A stretch of DNA of 64,000 nt from contig JADHVO010000003.1 of NCBI GenBank assembly GCA_016783965.1, positions 124,001-188,000 on the forward strand, written 5' to 3'. Positions 1 to 8,272 of this stretch are shown here, in pieces. The position numbers and the translations under genes were made by a program. How positions within the stretch are numbered: position 1 is the stretch's first letter; each line of letters opens with the position of its first letter. The notes beneath the pieces are model-generated. The model was not told where the DNA came from. It saw only the letters and a program-made list of their open reading frames with translations, and ran no database searches. Origin of the DNA: Alphaproteobacteria bacterium. GTDB lineage: Bacteria; Pseudomonadota; Alphaproteobacteria; Micropepsales; Micropepsaceae.

Positions 1-2
1 AA

Positions 3-134
3 TGGAAGATGTTCGCCTACGCGCTTTGCTTTCCAATATTCGAGGAAGAACCGCAGTACGGGTTGATCCGTCACCGCGTCAGGGTCTTCTATCAGTCTGG
101 TTACCTTGTCCGGACCGAAATACACAATGCGTGA
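3..134 (+). CDS. C-terminal end of an unidentified protein, cut by the window edge
   Basis: An open frame enters from the left edge and stops at 132-134. It reads as a plausible protein tail, ending RTEIHNA, with mostly G/C third positions. A different frame (2-196) is also open but reads less like protein. The family is not recognised and there is too little sequence for a function. Confidence 0.35.
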   Translation, partial: WKMFAYALCFPIFEEEPQYGLIRHRVRVFYQSGYLVRTEIHNA

Positions 135-659
135 CATTCGTTGAACCTTCGGATCACTCGCTGAGCCTCACTTCAGCACGCTTACTCACTGCTTAAACTG
201 TTACCGCATACGTGCTGTTACTGAGGCTCAAGACGTCGGTTGCAAACTCAAATTGAGTTTCTGCCACAAAACGCCCGTTCCGTTATTGATCCAGGTCAGC
301 AATCTTAGCGCTAGCACAAGATCCAGCGCGCCCCCGCTATCAACTATTCTTCCGTATGCTTACGAGTAATAAGCAATAACGACGCGGCCGACGGCTCAGA
401 CAAGAAGACGGATCCAAAACTGAAAACAAAGCCGGGAACCACCGAACGGAACGAAACCGCTTCATTGCAATCTGGCCAGGGACGCAGCACACTGTTCCTA
501 CGTGGTTCTTACGTCTTCATCAGACGAAGCGTTTCTGTTGATCCGACCGCTTGGTGCGCGCCGAACCCGCTTGAGACCTTCTGAAGGGGCACGATGTCTC
601 GTTTCCACGCCGCGCGTGCGATGTCCGTACGCGCGTAGCTCCGTCACTAAGGAAGTAAA
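135..659. other. Intergenic region and long leader of the cold-shock gene
   Basis: No convincing gene lies here. It contains a 17-bp near-perfect palindrome at 244-260 (8-bp arms AAACTCAA/TTGAGTTT around one base). The stretch before 660 is probably the long 5' leader usual for cold-shock mRNAs. An antisense ORF at 498-749 is treated as a shadow. Confidence 0.4.
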
Positions 660-863
660 ATGACGATCGGTACCGTAAAGTTCTTCAACACTACCAAAGG
701 TTTTGGCTTCATCGCTCCAGAAGGCGGCGGCAAGGATGTGTTCGTGCACGTTACCGCGCTTGAGGCCGCCGGCCTGCGCTCGCTGACCGAGGGTCAGAAG
801 GTCTCGTTCGACGAACAGCCGGACAAGCGCGGCTCCAAGGCGGTCAACATCAAGGCCCTTTGA
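660..863 (+). CDS. Cold-shock protein, CspA family
   Basis: This 67-residue single-domain protein covers the whole cold-shock (OB-fold) domain. It opens with GTVKFFN and has the two RNA-binding motifs, KGFGFI near residue 14 and VFVHV near residue 28. It should bind single-stranded RNA or DNA in the cytoplasm and act as an RNA chaperone. The start follows a GGAAG Shine-Dalgarno sequence. Which csp paralogue it is cannot be said. The next gene on the same strand often accompanies such genes in Alphaproteobacteria. Confidence 0.95.
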   Translation: MTIGTVKFFNTTKGFGFIAPEGGGKDVFVHVTALEAAGLRSLTEGQKVSFDEQPDKRGSKAVNIKAL

Positions 864-940
864 TACGGCTCTTGCGTTTTGAAACTACCGAAGGCCGGTG
901 ACACACGCTGGCGGCCGGTGCTTCTATTCAGGGAGTTTCC

Positions 941-1183
941 ATGAGCAACCCACCGCGCGATCTGAGTGCGCGAAAGGCTGCGCAGAGCCATTTCGACGCG
1001 CACGAGGCCCGTACGAATCTTGCCAAGCAGATCGTCCAGGACGAGAGCGCGGCCAACGACGCGAAGACTGCGAGGCTTCGCGCCCTGCGTCTAGCTAAAG
1101 AAGAGGCTGACCGCGCCGCGAAAGTCGCTGCACCCGAAAAACTCGCTCCCGTGAAGAAGTCGGGCAAGAAGATCGCTCCCTGA
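941..1183 (+). CDS. Small basic helical protein downstream of csp
   Basis: This 80-residue Lys/Ala/Arg-rich protein is probably one long helix. The core KTARLRALRLAKEEA (residues about 42-56) recurs in short uncharacterised alphaproteobacterial proteins, often beside cold-shock genes. The ATG follows GGGAG at a suitable distance, and the gene lies 77 bp after csp on the same strand, so the two may be cotranscribed. The basic tail suggests nucleic-acid binding, which is inference only. Confidence 0.7.
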   Translation: MSNPPRDLSARKAAQSHFDAHEARTNLAKQIVQDESAANDAKTARLRALRLAKEEADRAAKVAAPEKLAPVKKSGKKIAP

Positions 1184-1374
1184 AACTTAACTCCGGATCT
1201 TCAACAGGAGGAGTTAGCACTCCGGGCGCTCGCAGTGGGTGCAATTGCGGTTCGGGGGCGAGCTAGCTCCGGTGCGCCCGAACTCAAATCGGGTCGGGCG
1301 CAAGCCTGAGCCTGTACGACCGTGAGAGCGATCCACTGCCTTGCGGCGATCGCTCTACTCTCTTCATCGCCGCT

Positions 1375-1959
1375 CTAATCATCAGCATTAAGATCAATCT
1401 TCCGATGCTCCGCCCTGACACCGGCTTCCACGGCGATTACCAGCTGCTCGACGATGGCTCTGCAGTTTCGCGCTGCCACTGCGCCGGCGATTGCATAGTT
1501 GAGAAAGACATTGCGGCCCTCATAACCATGCGGGCCTGGTATTCCGAGAAGCACCGGAACGCCATCATCGACCAAGGACGCGATCGCGCTTTGCAGGGCA
1601 GGCCACAAAACCGCGTTGAGAGCGCCCGTCCGCAAAACGAATTTGAGGCCGTCGCGTCGCGGAAATTCTTGGGGAATGTCGGCTGTCGCCGCCTCGATCA
1701 GGATGCCTGACCGGTCGGGACGCCATTCGTCGCCCAGGAATGCAAGGTACCGCCACCCGCAATGCCAGTCCCGGCACACCTGCGGCCGCGCGTTGTAAAT
1801 CGCGCACCCGACGCCCGCCGTGCAATGTGTGCACAGCACCTCGGGAAGTTTCTTCAGCTCAGGTGCCTTTATCGCCAGAACTTTGCAGCAGACTGTGCAG
1901 GCGCCGCACTCGCGGCCTGGCACAAGTTTACGCGCAACGCTGAGCTGCTCGCCGGTCAT
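1375..1959 (-). CDS. YkgJ-family Cys-cluster protein
   Basis: This 194-residue protein has the N-terminal CGACTVCC arrangement, then CTHC and further Cys/His residues (VCRDWHCGW), typical of the YkgJ/CxxCxxCC family. These proteins are thought to bind zinc or an iron-sulfur centre and their function is unknown. The rest is a compact domain without membrane segments. Length is normal for the family. It is convergent with the small basic protein gene on the other strand. Confidence 0.85.
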   Translation of the reverse strand: MTGEQLSVARKLVPGRECGACTVCCKVLAIKAPELKKLPEVLCTHCTAGVGCAIYNARPQVCRDWHCGWRYLAFLGDEWRPDRSGILIEAATADIPQEFPRRDGLKFVLRTGALNAVLWPALQSAIASLVDDGVPVLLGIPGPHGYEGRNVFLNYAIAGAVAARNCRAIVEQLVIAVEAGVRAEHRKIDLNADD

Positions 1960-1993
1960 GCGGGTAAGCTACCTCAATTCGCAGGCCGAGCAC

Positions 1994-2156
1994 TCAGAGT
2001 TCTTGGGGCACCGATAATTCCGCCGCTGCCGCGAAACGCTTGTCGGGCCGCGGCTGATCGTCCTGCAGCCGCAGATCCAGGTCGATGTCGGTGTGCACCA
2101 GCGGAATTCGCAGCTTGAAATTCGCCGATATTGGCAGTGACCGGTGTCGGGCTCAT
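1994..2156 (-). pseudogene. Short frameshifted ORF coupled to the TraD-like gene
   Basis: An ATG at 2156 overlaps the stop of the upstream ATPase gene (ATGA), suggesting translational coupling, and the first dozen codons read MSPTPVTANIGE. In that frame the remainder looks unlike protein. One base over, the sequence reads FKLRIPLVHTDIDLDLRL and ends at 1994, which looks like real coding sequence. Dropping one T from the TTT after GAA joins the two. I infer a small gene broken by a one-base insertion; the product is not recognised. Confidence 0.35.
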
Positions 2157-3334
2157 GGTGTTGATCCCGACGGACTGGGGAGAACCGAATTTGCGCTGAA
2201 CGCTTTGCTTGGCGTGCCGTCGATCATGAGTTTGAGATAGAAGCGGTGATTCGGAAGATTAAGGAGGTCTTCCACATCAAAGGTTGGCTGAAACTCCCGC
2301 GCGAGGTAAGGCGCATCCTCCGCGCCCACGCGAAATGAGATCAGAGTGCCTACATTTCCCAGAACGGCCGACCGGATGGCCGGCTCAAGCGCTTGGAGTG
2401 TCTGGCTCGCGAGTACCAAGCCCACGCCGTACTTTCTGAGCTCAGGAAGCATCGAGGCGAGCATGAGGGTCGTGATGGTCTGAAACTCATCCACATATAT
2501 AAAGAACGGCCGGCGGTCCGCACTATCGGCACGGGAGAGCGCCGCGAGGGAAAGCGTCGAGAGGATGAGAGAGCCGAGGATCAAGGAGCTATCGGCGCCG
2601 ATCTCTCCCTTGGACAGGTTCACGACGAGCGCCCTCCCCTCATCCATCATGGATCGAAACCGCAGGTCTTCTTTGGGTGCGACGAGAATTCTGTAGAGCG
2701 TGGGATCGGTAAGGAGCGCCCCGAGTTTGTTCTGTATCGGCGCAATGGCATCGGCCTTCTGGCGGTAGTGGTACTGCTCGAACTCGTGGAGCCAGAAGCG
2801 GCGGACGGGCGCGTTCTCGATCCTTCGCGCGATGCCTTTCCTATAGGTCTCATTCACAAAGAGCTTGAGAATGTCCGGGAGCGTGGCTTCGCCTTGTTCA
2901 AAGAGCGCATAGAGTGCATTCCGCAGCACATGCTCCATGCGGACGCCCCACGCGTCCGGCCAGAGCTTCTTGAGGGTCTCGATGAAACCCGAGACGGCGA
3001 GCGGTATCTTGTCTTCGCGCACCCGGCGAAGGGGGTTGTATCCATAGGGCTGCGCGCCATCTGGCGCGTTTAGGTACACGAGGCGCTCTCGCTCTTCAGC
3101 GGACGCGCCCGAAACGACCCGTTCTGCCAGATCCCCGTGCGGGTCTAAAAGTGCGAAGCCGCGTCCTGCTTCCAGGTCTTGCCTCGCGAGCGTCTCTATC
3201 AGAGACGACTTTCCAACGCCCGTCTTACCGACAAGCACCATGTGCGAGAGGCGGTCTGTCTGCCTGATCCCGAACGGAATGTCGGCGTTGCGGTGGTTGG
3301 TGCGGGCGAAGTAGGAGATTGACGTGGAATTCAT
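2153..3334 (-). CDS. VirD4/TraD-like conjugative DNA-transfer ATPase, short form
   Basis: This 393-residue P-loop ATPase has Walker A GKTGVGKSS at about residues 36-44, followed by the LLDPHGDLAERV segment typical of type IV secretion DNA-binding ATPases. Walker B is FFIYVDEFQ near residue 280, followed by an arginine-rich TraM-recognition-like region. There is no N-terminal membrane segment, so it is soluble unless a partner anchors it. The start at 3334 was preferred to longer in-frame starts because an operator-like box lies 33-53 bp upstream and upstream codons look non-coding. Such ATPases pump DNA or relaxase-DNA complexes. It is paralogous in type to the 669-residue ATPase at 43180. 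Confidence 0.85.
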   Translation of the reverse strand: MNSTSISYFARTNHRNADIPFGIRQTDRLSHMVLVGKTGVGKSSLIETLARQDLEAGRGFALLDPHGDLAERVVSGASAEERERLVYLNAPDGAQPYGYNPLRRVREDKIPLAVSGFIETLKKLWPDAWGVRMEHVLRNALYALFEQGEATLPDILKLFVNETYRKGIARRIENAPVRRFWLHEFEQYHYRQKADAIAPIQNKLGALLTDPTLYRILVAPKEDLRFRSMMDEGRALVVNLSKGEIGADSSLILGSLILSTLSLAALSRADSADRRPFFIYVDEFQTITTLMLASMLPELRKYGVGLVLASQTLQALEPAIRSAVLGNVGTLISFRVGAEDAPYLAREFQPTFDVEDLLNLPNHRFYLKLMIDGTPSKAFSANSVLPSPSGSTP

Positions 3335-3366
3335 CCGCCCTAGTTTGGCGCGGGCACCGGTAGCCG

Positions 3367-3387
3367 CATATGCGCGGAGATATCTCC
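3367..3387 (-). promoter_or_regulatory. Operator-like box upstream of the TraD-like gene
   Basis: On the minus strand this reads GATATCTCCGCGCATATG, 32 bp upstream of the ATPase start. It contains the perfect 14-bp palindrome CGGAGATATCTCCG (3375-3388). It is the inverted counterpart of the box at 3443-3464, so the divergent genes share a symmetric control region. Related boxes lie at 5446 and 9629. Confidence 0.5.
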
Positions 3388-3442
3388 GGGAGCCGTCCCG
3401 CTGGCGACCCCACGCATTGACAGGTGCATGGCGCATCGCAAC

Positions 3443-3464
3443 GGGCGATATCTCCGAGCATATG
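3443..3464 (+). promoter_or_regulatory. Operator-like box GCGATATCTCCGAGCAT
   Basis: It lies 34 bp upstream of the ORF at 3498. It matches the 5446 box in a longer context too: both are preceded by GCATCGC and a short spacer before GGGCGATAT. It is probably a repressor or activator site shared by several genes of the element. Confidence 0.5.
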
Positions 3465-3497
3465 ATTGCGTGCGCTGCGCGCGCAGACTGGCCGCAT

Positions 3498-3680
3498 ATG
3501 AACACCAACGAATTCCGCGAGTTGTGCGAGCAGGTCCTCGTCCCACTTATTACGAGCGCGTTTGAGCAGCACCTCATCGACATTCATGATGTCATCGACA
3601 TCTCGTCGAACGAGCTTATTCGCATCGGCGAGCGCCTGGACGACATCGACGCGTTTCTCCGTCAAAGCGATGACGAGTAG
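3498..3680 (+). CDS. Small acidic protein, unknown
   Basis: This 60-residue ORF begins MNTNEFRELCEQVL and is rich in Asp/Glu/Ile, predicted mostly helical. It lies between the operator pair and the excisionase-like gene on the same strand. It was chosen over a longer frame beginning at 3324 because the operator boxes would sit inside that longer ORF. No family is recognised. Confidence 0.4.
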   Translation: MNTNEFRELCEQVLVPLITSAFEQHLIDIHDVIDISSNELIRIGERLDDIDAFLRQSDDE

Positions 3681-3710
3681 CTGCCGAGCCGCAGCCATAG
3701 CCGTGCTAAA

Positions 3711-3938
3711 ATGCCCTCGCCCCATCCGGGTACGTTCTTTGACAATCAACCGACGGGCTCGATAGAGCTTTTGACGATCGCCGAGGCAGCGAAGCTGCTT
3801 GGCGTTTCCGTGTCAGGCATGCGGCGCCTCCGGCGGGCAAGGCGCATCCCGTTCTTCAAGGTTGGGCGCTCTTTGCGCTTCGCCAAGGGCGACCTCATCG
3901 CGTTCCTGGCGCAACGCCGTATCGAACCCGTTGGCTAA
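3711..3938 (+). CDS. Excisionase-type HTH DNA-binding protein
   Basis: This 75-residue protein carries a MerR-like HTH_17 domain: LLTIAEAAKLLGVSVSGMRRL, then the FFKVGRSLRFAKGDL wing, ending RRIEPVG. It resembles Xis/AlpA-type factors that bend DNA at attachment sites and set integrase direction. Its stop lies 10 bp before the integrase start on the same strand, supporting an xis-int pair. A related protein lies at 5500. Confidence 0.8.
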   Translation: MPSPHPGTFFDNQPTGSIELLTIAEAAKLLGVSVSGMRRLRRARRIPFFKVGRSLRFAKGDLIAFLAQRRIEPVG

Positions 3939-3948
3939 TCAAAGCAAT

Positions 3949-5214
3949 ATGACAGCACGACGCATTCGACAGTCGTGGTGGGTCGATCTTCGGTTCGATC
4001 ACCGGCGATACCGAAAACGGAGCCCCGAGAACTCGCGCACTGGCGCCATCGCCTACGAAGCGACGCTACGCCACAAGCTTGCTCGCGGCGAAGATATCGA
4101 CGGAAGGAACGCATCCACGACGCGGGTCAGCTTCGCGGAGTTCGTGCCCAAGTGGTTCGCGGAATACGTAGTCCCCAACAACAAGCCGTCGGAGCAGAAG
4201 GCAAAGAAGTACGCGTTGTCGGCGTCGTTGGTACCTTCCTTCGGAAGGATGCTGGTGTCCGACATAGGCGTGCGTGATGTTGAGCAGTACAAGGCAAAGC
4301 TCGTTCGTGAGGGCAAATCGCACAAGACGATCAACAATCGGCTTACCATCCTGCGGAAGTGCCTCCACACGGCGTATGACTGGCTCGCCTTGCCTGGCGC
4401 GCCGCCGAAAATCGTGTGGTTGAAGTGCCCTCCGGCGCGCACTCATTACCTCGCAACTGAGGAGTGCAACCTGCTTGTTGAGCATTCGAGCGGCATCGTT
4501 CGCGAGATGATCGTAGCAGCACTCCGGACGGGCATGAGGCAAGGCGAACTCAAAGGGTTGCAATGGACGTCGATAGATTGGTTGAACCGCAGCGTTGCCG
4601 TCCGACACTCGCGATCCGACGACACAAAGGCGCTGGGAACTCCAAAAGGCAATCGTGAGCGGCACATTCCGCTCGACATCGATCTGTGCGAGATGCTGAG
4701 CGCACGCAGGCGTGCCGAGGGCTACGTCTTCCTGGACAACAACGGGCAGCCCTTTACCCACAAGAAGGCAAGCGCTGCGCTTGCTGCGGTCTGCCGCCAC
4801 GCGGGTCTTCCGAAGGTCGGATGGCACACGTTGCGGCATACGTTTGCTTCGCACCTCGCGATGAACGGGACACCTCTCAACATCGTTCAGGCGCTGCTTG
4901 GCCATGCGAGCATCACTACAACGATGCGCTATGCCCATGTGGCGCCATCGGCGCTACGGACAGCCATCGAGTTGGCAAATCCGCGAACGGCCGGTGTAGC
5001 GGCCGACAATGGGCAACCGGCGGGCAACAGATGGCAGCTCCGACGGTTGCAAAACGCCTCGGCCATTGGCGAAGTGAACGGAAACCCTACGATTGCGCAT
5101 GGATTTCCGGCAAGCAGTCTACCGTTGGCGGCTGAATGTGCGGTGGAGGTGGAGGGAATTGAAACCGCCGCACCGTGCGAAGTGCGGTATCGAAAATGGC
5201 AAGCAGACGCTTAG
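3949..5214 (+). CDS. Tyrosine recombinase / integrase
   Basis: This 421-residue recombinase has an N-terminal SAM-like core-binding domain (about 60-170) and a C-terminal catalytic domain. Catalytic residues are visible: Arg in ALRTGMRQGELKGL, the HxxR box in WHTLRHTFASHL, the later His in LLGHASITTTMRYAH, and the nucleophilic Tyr in the same stretch. It should cut and rejoin DNA at attachment sites. The start at 3949 was chosen because upstream in-frame codons overlap the excisionase gene. About 65 residues follow the catalytic Tyr, which is longer than usual. A GC-rich terminator follows at 5400. Confidence 0.92.
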   Translation: MTARRIRQSWWVDLRFDHRRYRKRSPENSRTGAIAYEATLRHKLARGEDIDGRNASTTRVSFAEFVPKWFAEYVVPNNKPSEQKAKKYALSASLVPSFGRMLVSDIGVRDVEQYKAKLVREGKSHKTINNRLTILRKCLHTAYDWLALPGAPPKIVWLKCPPARTHYLATEECNLLVEHSSGIVREMIVAALRTGMRQGELKGLQWTSIDWLNRSVAVRHSRSDDTKALGTPKGNRERHIPLDIDLCEMLSARRRAEGYVFLDNNGQPFTHKKASAALAAVCRHAGLPKVGWHTLRHTFASHLAMNGTPLNIVQALLGHASITTTMRYAHVAPSALRTAIELANPRTAGVAADNGQPAGNRWQLRRLQNASAIGEVNGNPTIAHGFPASSLPLAAECAVEVEGIETAAPCEVRYRKWQADA

Positions 5215-5399
5215 AATCTTGAGTATCTACGTGCGGGAAGCGGGAAACACAGCACTGCAAAATTGCAGCCACGTGCGGTCATGAAAATCTCTCATTCAAA
5301 GCTTCATGGGCACCGATTGGGCAGCGCAGAAATTGCATCTGCCCATCGGACTTACAAGGTCAAAGAACTACCTGGATCGGAGCGATGAATGAGTGCAAT

Positions 5400-5423
5400 G
5401 GCCGCCCTTCGTGGGCGGCCTTT
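5400..5423 (+). terminator. Rho-independent-like terminator after the integrase
   Basis: GGCCGCCC and GGGCGGCC form a perfect 8-bp stem around a 5-base loop, followed by TTT. The T run is short, so strength is uncertain. Confidence 0.55.
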
Positions 5424-5445
5424 GCATAGCGATCCGCATCGCGCT

Positions 5446-5464
5446 GGGCGATATATCCGCGCAT
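5446..5464 (+). promoter_or_regulatory. Operator-like box GCGATATATCCGCGCAT
   Basis: It lies 35 bp before the second HTH gene (5500) and is a close copy of the box at 3443, including the upstream GCATCGC..GGG context. Confidence 0.5.
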
Positions 5465-5499
5465 TCCACTATTACGCATCATCAATACACTTCATCAAT

Positions 5500-5748
5500 A
5501 TGACCCGAAGACATCAATTCCCCGTGCTTCAGTTCGAACAAATCGATGTGCAGCTACCGGAGAAAGAGGACGAACTCCTCGACATTCTCAGCGCGGCAAA
5601 ATTCCTGTCCGTATCCGCATCGGCAATGCGCAGGCTGCAAGCGGAGCGCTGGGTGGCGTTCTACAAGATCGGCAAGCGCATCCGGTTCTCGCGCAAAGAC
5701 CTCGAGGCTTATGTCGCCAGGCGACGGATCGAGGCTGTCGAGAGATAG
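5500..5748 (+). CDS. Second excisionase-type HTH protein
   Basis: This 82-residue protein has the layout DILSAAKFLSVSASAMRRL, then FYKIGKRIRFSRKDLEAYV, ending RRRIEAVER, and is homologous to the protein at 3711. It is likely a recombination directionality or regulatory factor. The start at 5500 places the operator-like box 35 bp upstream. It lies ahead of the hicB antitoxin gene. Confidence 0.75.
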   Translation: MTRRHQFPVLQFEQIDVQLPEKEDELLDILSAAKFLSVSASAMRRLQAERWVAFYKIGKRIRFSRKDLEAYVARRRIEAVER

Positions 5749-5786
5749 TGAGCGACGCTGCGAGCCGTATGATATACTGCCTGCAT

Positions 5787-6011
5787 ATGGCGCAACTCGA
5801 CATTGATCTCCCCGTCGCGTTCATCCAGGAGGGTGATCAAGTTATCGCCTATACTCCTGCTCTCGATATCTCCACATTCGGCAGGACCGAGGACGAGGCG
5901 AAAGCCCGCTTTGGCGAGCTGGTCCAGATCTTCATGAAGGATCTCATCGAGAGCGATACGGTTGATGCCGTTCTCTCCGAGCTCGGCAGGCCTAGGGACG
6001 CGCAGAACTAG
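5787..6011 (+). CDS. hicB: HicB-family antitoxin
   Basis: This 74-residue protein begins MAQLDIDLPVAFIQEGDQVIAY and has the partially degraded RNase-H-like HicB fold (YTPALDISTFGRTEDEAKARF). It lacks an obvious C-terminal DNA-binding domain. It would neutralise the HicA mRNA interferase encoded just downstream. An in-frame ATG 13 codons upstream is possible. The family match is clear by motif; the toxin gene is damaged, so the pair is probably inactive. Confidence 0.8.
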   Translation: MAQLDIDLPVAFIQEGDQVIAYTPALDISTFGRTEDEAKARFGELVQIFMKDLIESDTVDAVLSELGRPRDAQN

Positions 6012-6083
6012 GCGGCGCCTGTCGTATCGCAGCAGTTGATCAGCGTGCAGGTGCCAGCGTTCGCTTAGCTTCGTTGCTTCTGC

Positions 6084-6315
6084 ATGGCCAACTCGGGTCG
6101 AGTCGGCTGGAAGAAGTTCGAGAAATTCCTTTTCAGAGGTGGGATGCGAGTTCAAGGGTCAGGAAGGAAGTCATCGCAAGTACAAGAAGGAAGGCCTCCT
6201 CCGTCCCATCATCATTCCGTGTGATGATGAGCTCCCCGCCTTCATCGTCGCGAACAACCTTCGCACGCTCGGCATATCGAAGAAGGTATTTCTGGATATT
6301 ATCAACCGTCTTTAG
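6084..6315 (+). pseudogene. hicA: HicA-family toxin gene with a one-base frameshift
   Basis: The first frame reads MANSGRVGWKKFEKFL and the next frame reads EVGCEFKGQEGSHRKYKKEG then ends DIINRL. The join is at TTCCTTTTCAGAG near 6127: removing one T gives KFLSEVGCEFKG and restores a normal HicA of about 76 residues with the catalytic GSH. The toxin is therefore probably not made, unless ribosomes slip on the T run or the extra T is a sequencing error. The order hicB-hicA is reversed from the textbook order but is known. Confidence 0.75.
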
Positions 6316-6449
6316 GGCGGTGGCCTCGCGCGTTTGCTTCGAGACGATCAGGCGCTAACAAAACGTGATGTTGGTTACAGAGCGAGGGTGCCACCGAATC
6401 AGGTATCTTGATGTTTGACATTCAACTCTCGCACGCGACGGAGGTTGCA

Positions 6450-6650
6450 ATGGGATGGAATGGTTTTGGCTCGGCAGAGAAGAGTAGTGGCGAAACGGGT
6501 AAGGTTTCTGACGTTCAAGTCAACGTGAAGACTGACAATTCGGGCAAAGTGACCGAAATACTGGTCAGCTCGAGCAGCAACCCGCACAAGAGCCACGACC
6601 ACTACTACGAGAAGAGCAGCGGAAACTGGGGAAAGTCCTCTAAGAAATAG
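6450..6650 (+). CDS. Small Ser/Lys-rich protein
   Basis: This 66-residue polar protein begins MGWNGFGSAEKSSGE and ends GNWGKSSKK, with no membrane segment. The ATG is preceded by GGAGG at ideal spacing, so this start was chosen over the upstream ATG at 6411. It resembles short hypothetical proteins of unknown role found in Proteobacteria. Confidence 0.6.
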   Translation: MGWNGFGSAEKSSGETGKVSDVQVNVKTDNSGKVTEILVSSSSNPHKSHDHYYEKSSGNWGKSSKK

Positions 6651-6915
6651 AGCCCGTGGAGGAATTCTCGAGCGCGGTGATTAGACGCTCGATATCCTCC
6701 CAGTCCTCGATCATGGGACCACGCTCTCGGCTTGGGTCGGCATCAAAGCTCAAGAAGATTAGCAGCTCCGACAGCAAATCGCGGACGTCGCGATCGATGG
6801 CAGCCTCTTCGCGATTGAGCCTCACAAGAAGATCGGCGATCGCTTCTCGGTCTCGCGGACTCGTCTTTGCGTGCTGCGCAATCGCGCGGACAAGAGCCAC
6901 GTAGAGGCACCTCAT
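6640..6915 (-). CDS. Small acidic helical protein, unknown
   Basis: This 91-residue protein begins MRCLYVALVRAIAQHAKTS and is rich in Asp/Glu/Arg, probably all-helical. It converges with and overlaps the Ser-rich gene by 11 bp. No family is recognised. Internal amphipathic heptads such as LLVRLNREEAAIDRDVRDLL suggest a coiled hairpin. Confidence 0.5.
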   Translation of the reverse strand: MRCLYVALVRAIAQHAKTSPRDREAIADLLVRLNREEAAIDRDVRDLLSELLIFLSFDADPSRERGPMIEDWEDIERLITALENSSTGSIS

Positions 6916-7107
6916 TGTCGTGGGGCTTTGGGCGCGGCCGCTACATGAGCAGCGATCGGTGAAGCCTGTGCGTGGGCAGGTCATAGTCTACATAGTGTAG
7001 CGCACAGGCGCCTATGCGACGGCTCTGGCTTCGGCGAGATCGGCCTCACGTCCCGCGTGACGAAAATTGCGGCGTGATGCGCAATGCGCGTCGGGCGCTT
7101 TTGCGCC

Positions 7108-7523
7108 TCACGTGTGCACATCTTCGGCATTCAAATTGCGATAGTTCCGGATCGACATCCCGCGACTAGGCTCAAAGCCGAGCCGCTCGTAAACAGCACC
7201 AGCGGTTCATCGCAGATCAGGTCGATCATGCATAGCTCGGACAAATCGCGGCACAGCTCCGAAACGAGCCGACTGCCGACACCCCTGCCACGATGCGAGG
7301 GAATGACCTCGACGAGCGGGATATAGGCCGACAGGACGCCATCCGATATTGCGGCCGCAAACCCGACCGCCCTGCCACCGTCCGTATCGAATGCCGTCAC
7401 CACATGGCTTGAATTCGCAAGCAATACCTCAAAGACCCGCTGCGATGGTCTTTGCGGCCAGCCGTCGAAGAAGTTCTCAACATTCAGATTTGGGTTGGCG
7501 CCGCGCCGGTACTCGATGTGCAT
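7108..7523 (-). pseudogene. GNAT N-acetyltransferase gene, frameshifted near its end
   Basis: The first 115 or so codons encode a GNAT fold with the acetyl-CoA motif PSHRGRGVGSRLV. After ICDEPLVLF the frame degenerates. One base over, the family ending YERLGFEPSRGMSIRNYRN continues to a stop at 7108. Adding one A to the AAA run at 7191-7193 (one T on the coding strand) restores the gene. Substrate unknown. Confidence 0.7.
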
Positions 7524-7576
7524 AGGCTGTTGGTTGTCGGCAGCATAGCATGTGCCGCAACGAGCTTGGCCTGGTG

Positions 7577-7642
7577 GCGTTCGTCAGCATCAGCACGGCG
7601 TTGATCGCCAAGCGGCGGATCGAGGCAATCGAGCGACGCTGA
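7577..7642 (+). pseudogene. C-terminal remnant of an excisionase-type HTH gene
   Basis: The frame reads ...TALIAKRRIEAIERR then stop, matching the tail of the proteins at 3711 (QRRIEPVG) and 5500 (RRRIEAVER). No HTH precedes it, so it is probably a fragment from a further rearranged module. Confidence 0.35.
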
Positions 7643-7656
7643 TTCGACTTGCCGCG

Positions 7657-7854
7657 CTAACGCTTCTGTGGAGCGCAGGTCGGGCAGTCGTCGAACCCAC
7701 AGAGGCCGCGATCAACCTGATCCGCCATGCGTTCGTAGTCGGCGGCGAGGTCGATCAATACCTGGCGACGTTCGGGGTCGGTAAAATTCTGCGCCACCAT
7801 GCGCAATTCTTCGGCACGGTCGCGGTATTTCTTGACTCGGATGCACCCCTCCAT
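7657..7854 (-). CDS. Small helical-hairpin protein (RAEELR type)
   Basis: This 65-residue protein has the core RDRAEELRMVAQNFTDPERR and AADYERMADQVD, a two-helix hairpin of a type very common as hypothetical proteins in Alphaproteobacteria. Function unknown. A C-terminal CPTC pair is unusual among the copies in this window (compare 7928, 8669, 29794 and 33376). Confidence 0.65.
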   Translation of the reverse strand: MEGCIRVKKYRDRAEELRMVAQNFTDPERRQVLIDLAADYERMADQVDRGLCGFDDCPTCAPQKR

Positions 7855-7927
7855 GCCCCGACGCTACGCCGGGGTTCTGAATGGCACCTTAACCGCTGAC
7901 AACATGTTTGGTTCCGGTACAATCAGT

Positions 7928-8089
7928 TCAATCTTGCGGGGTCGCCGCCGAGATGTTGGCCAGATCGTCGTAGGCCAACGCCATCCTCACGAAGGTCGCG
8001 CGGGCATCGTCCGTCGCCGTTACGAGTGCGGCCGCTAGCAACTCGTTGGCACGCTCGCGGAATAGTTGCGAGCGCACGGTCGAGTCCAT
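7928..8089 (-). CDS. Small helical-hairpin protein
   Basis: This 53-residue protein begins MDSTVRSQLFRERANELLAA and ends AYDDLANISAATPQD. It has the same two-helix plan as the 7657 protein. An alternative ATG lies at 8110. Unknown function. Confidence 0.5.
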   Translation of the reverse strand: MDSTVRSQLFRERANELLAAALVTATDDARATFVRMALAYDDLANISAATPQD

Positions 8090-8272
8090 GCCATTACCCA
8101 AGATGGTCATCGAGAAAATGTTCGGGCCGTCAGAGCGTTCCCGTCGGCGGGGCGTCTCTTGACGCGATCGAACAGGTGCGCCCGAGGCCCGTAATCAATG
8201 CGAGCTATGAACGGCCGGTAGCAGATGCGCCCTCATGGCAGGTGCCGCTGCTTGATCGATGTCAATCGTTCG

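Noticed and set aside
2..196. ORF of 64 codons at the left edge
   Set aside because: Another frame (3-134) reads more like protein.
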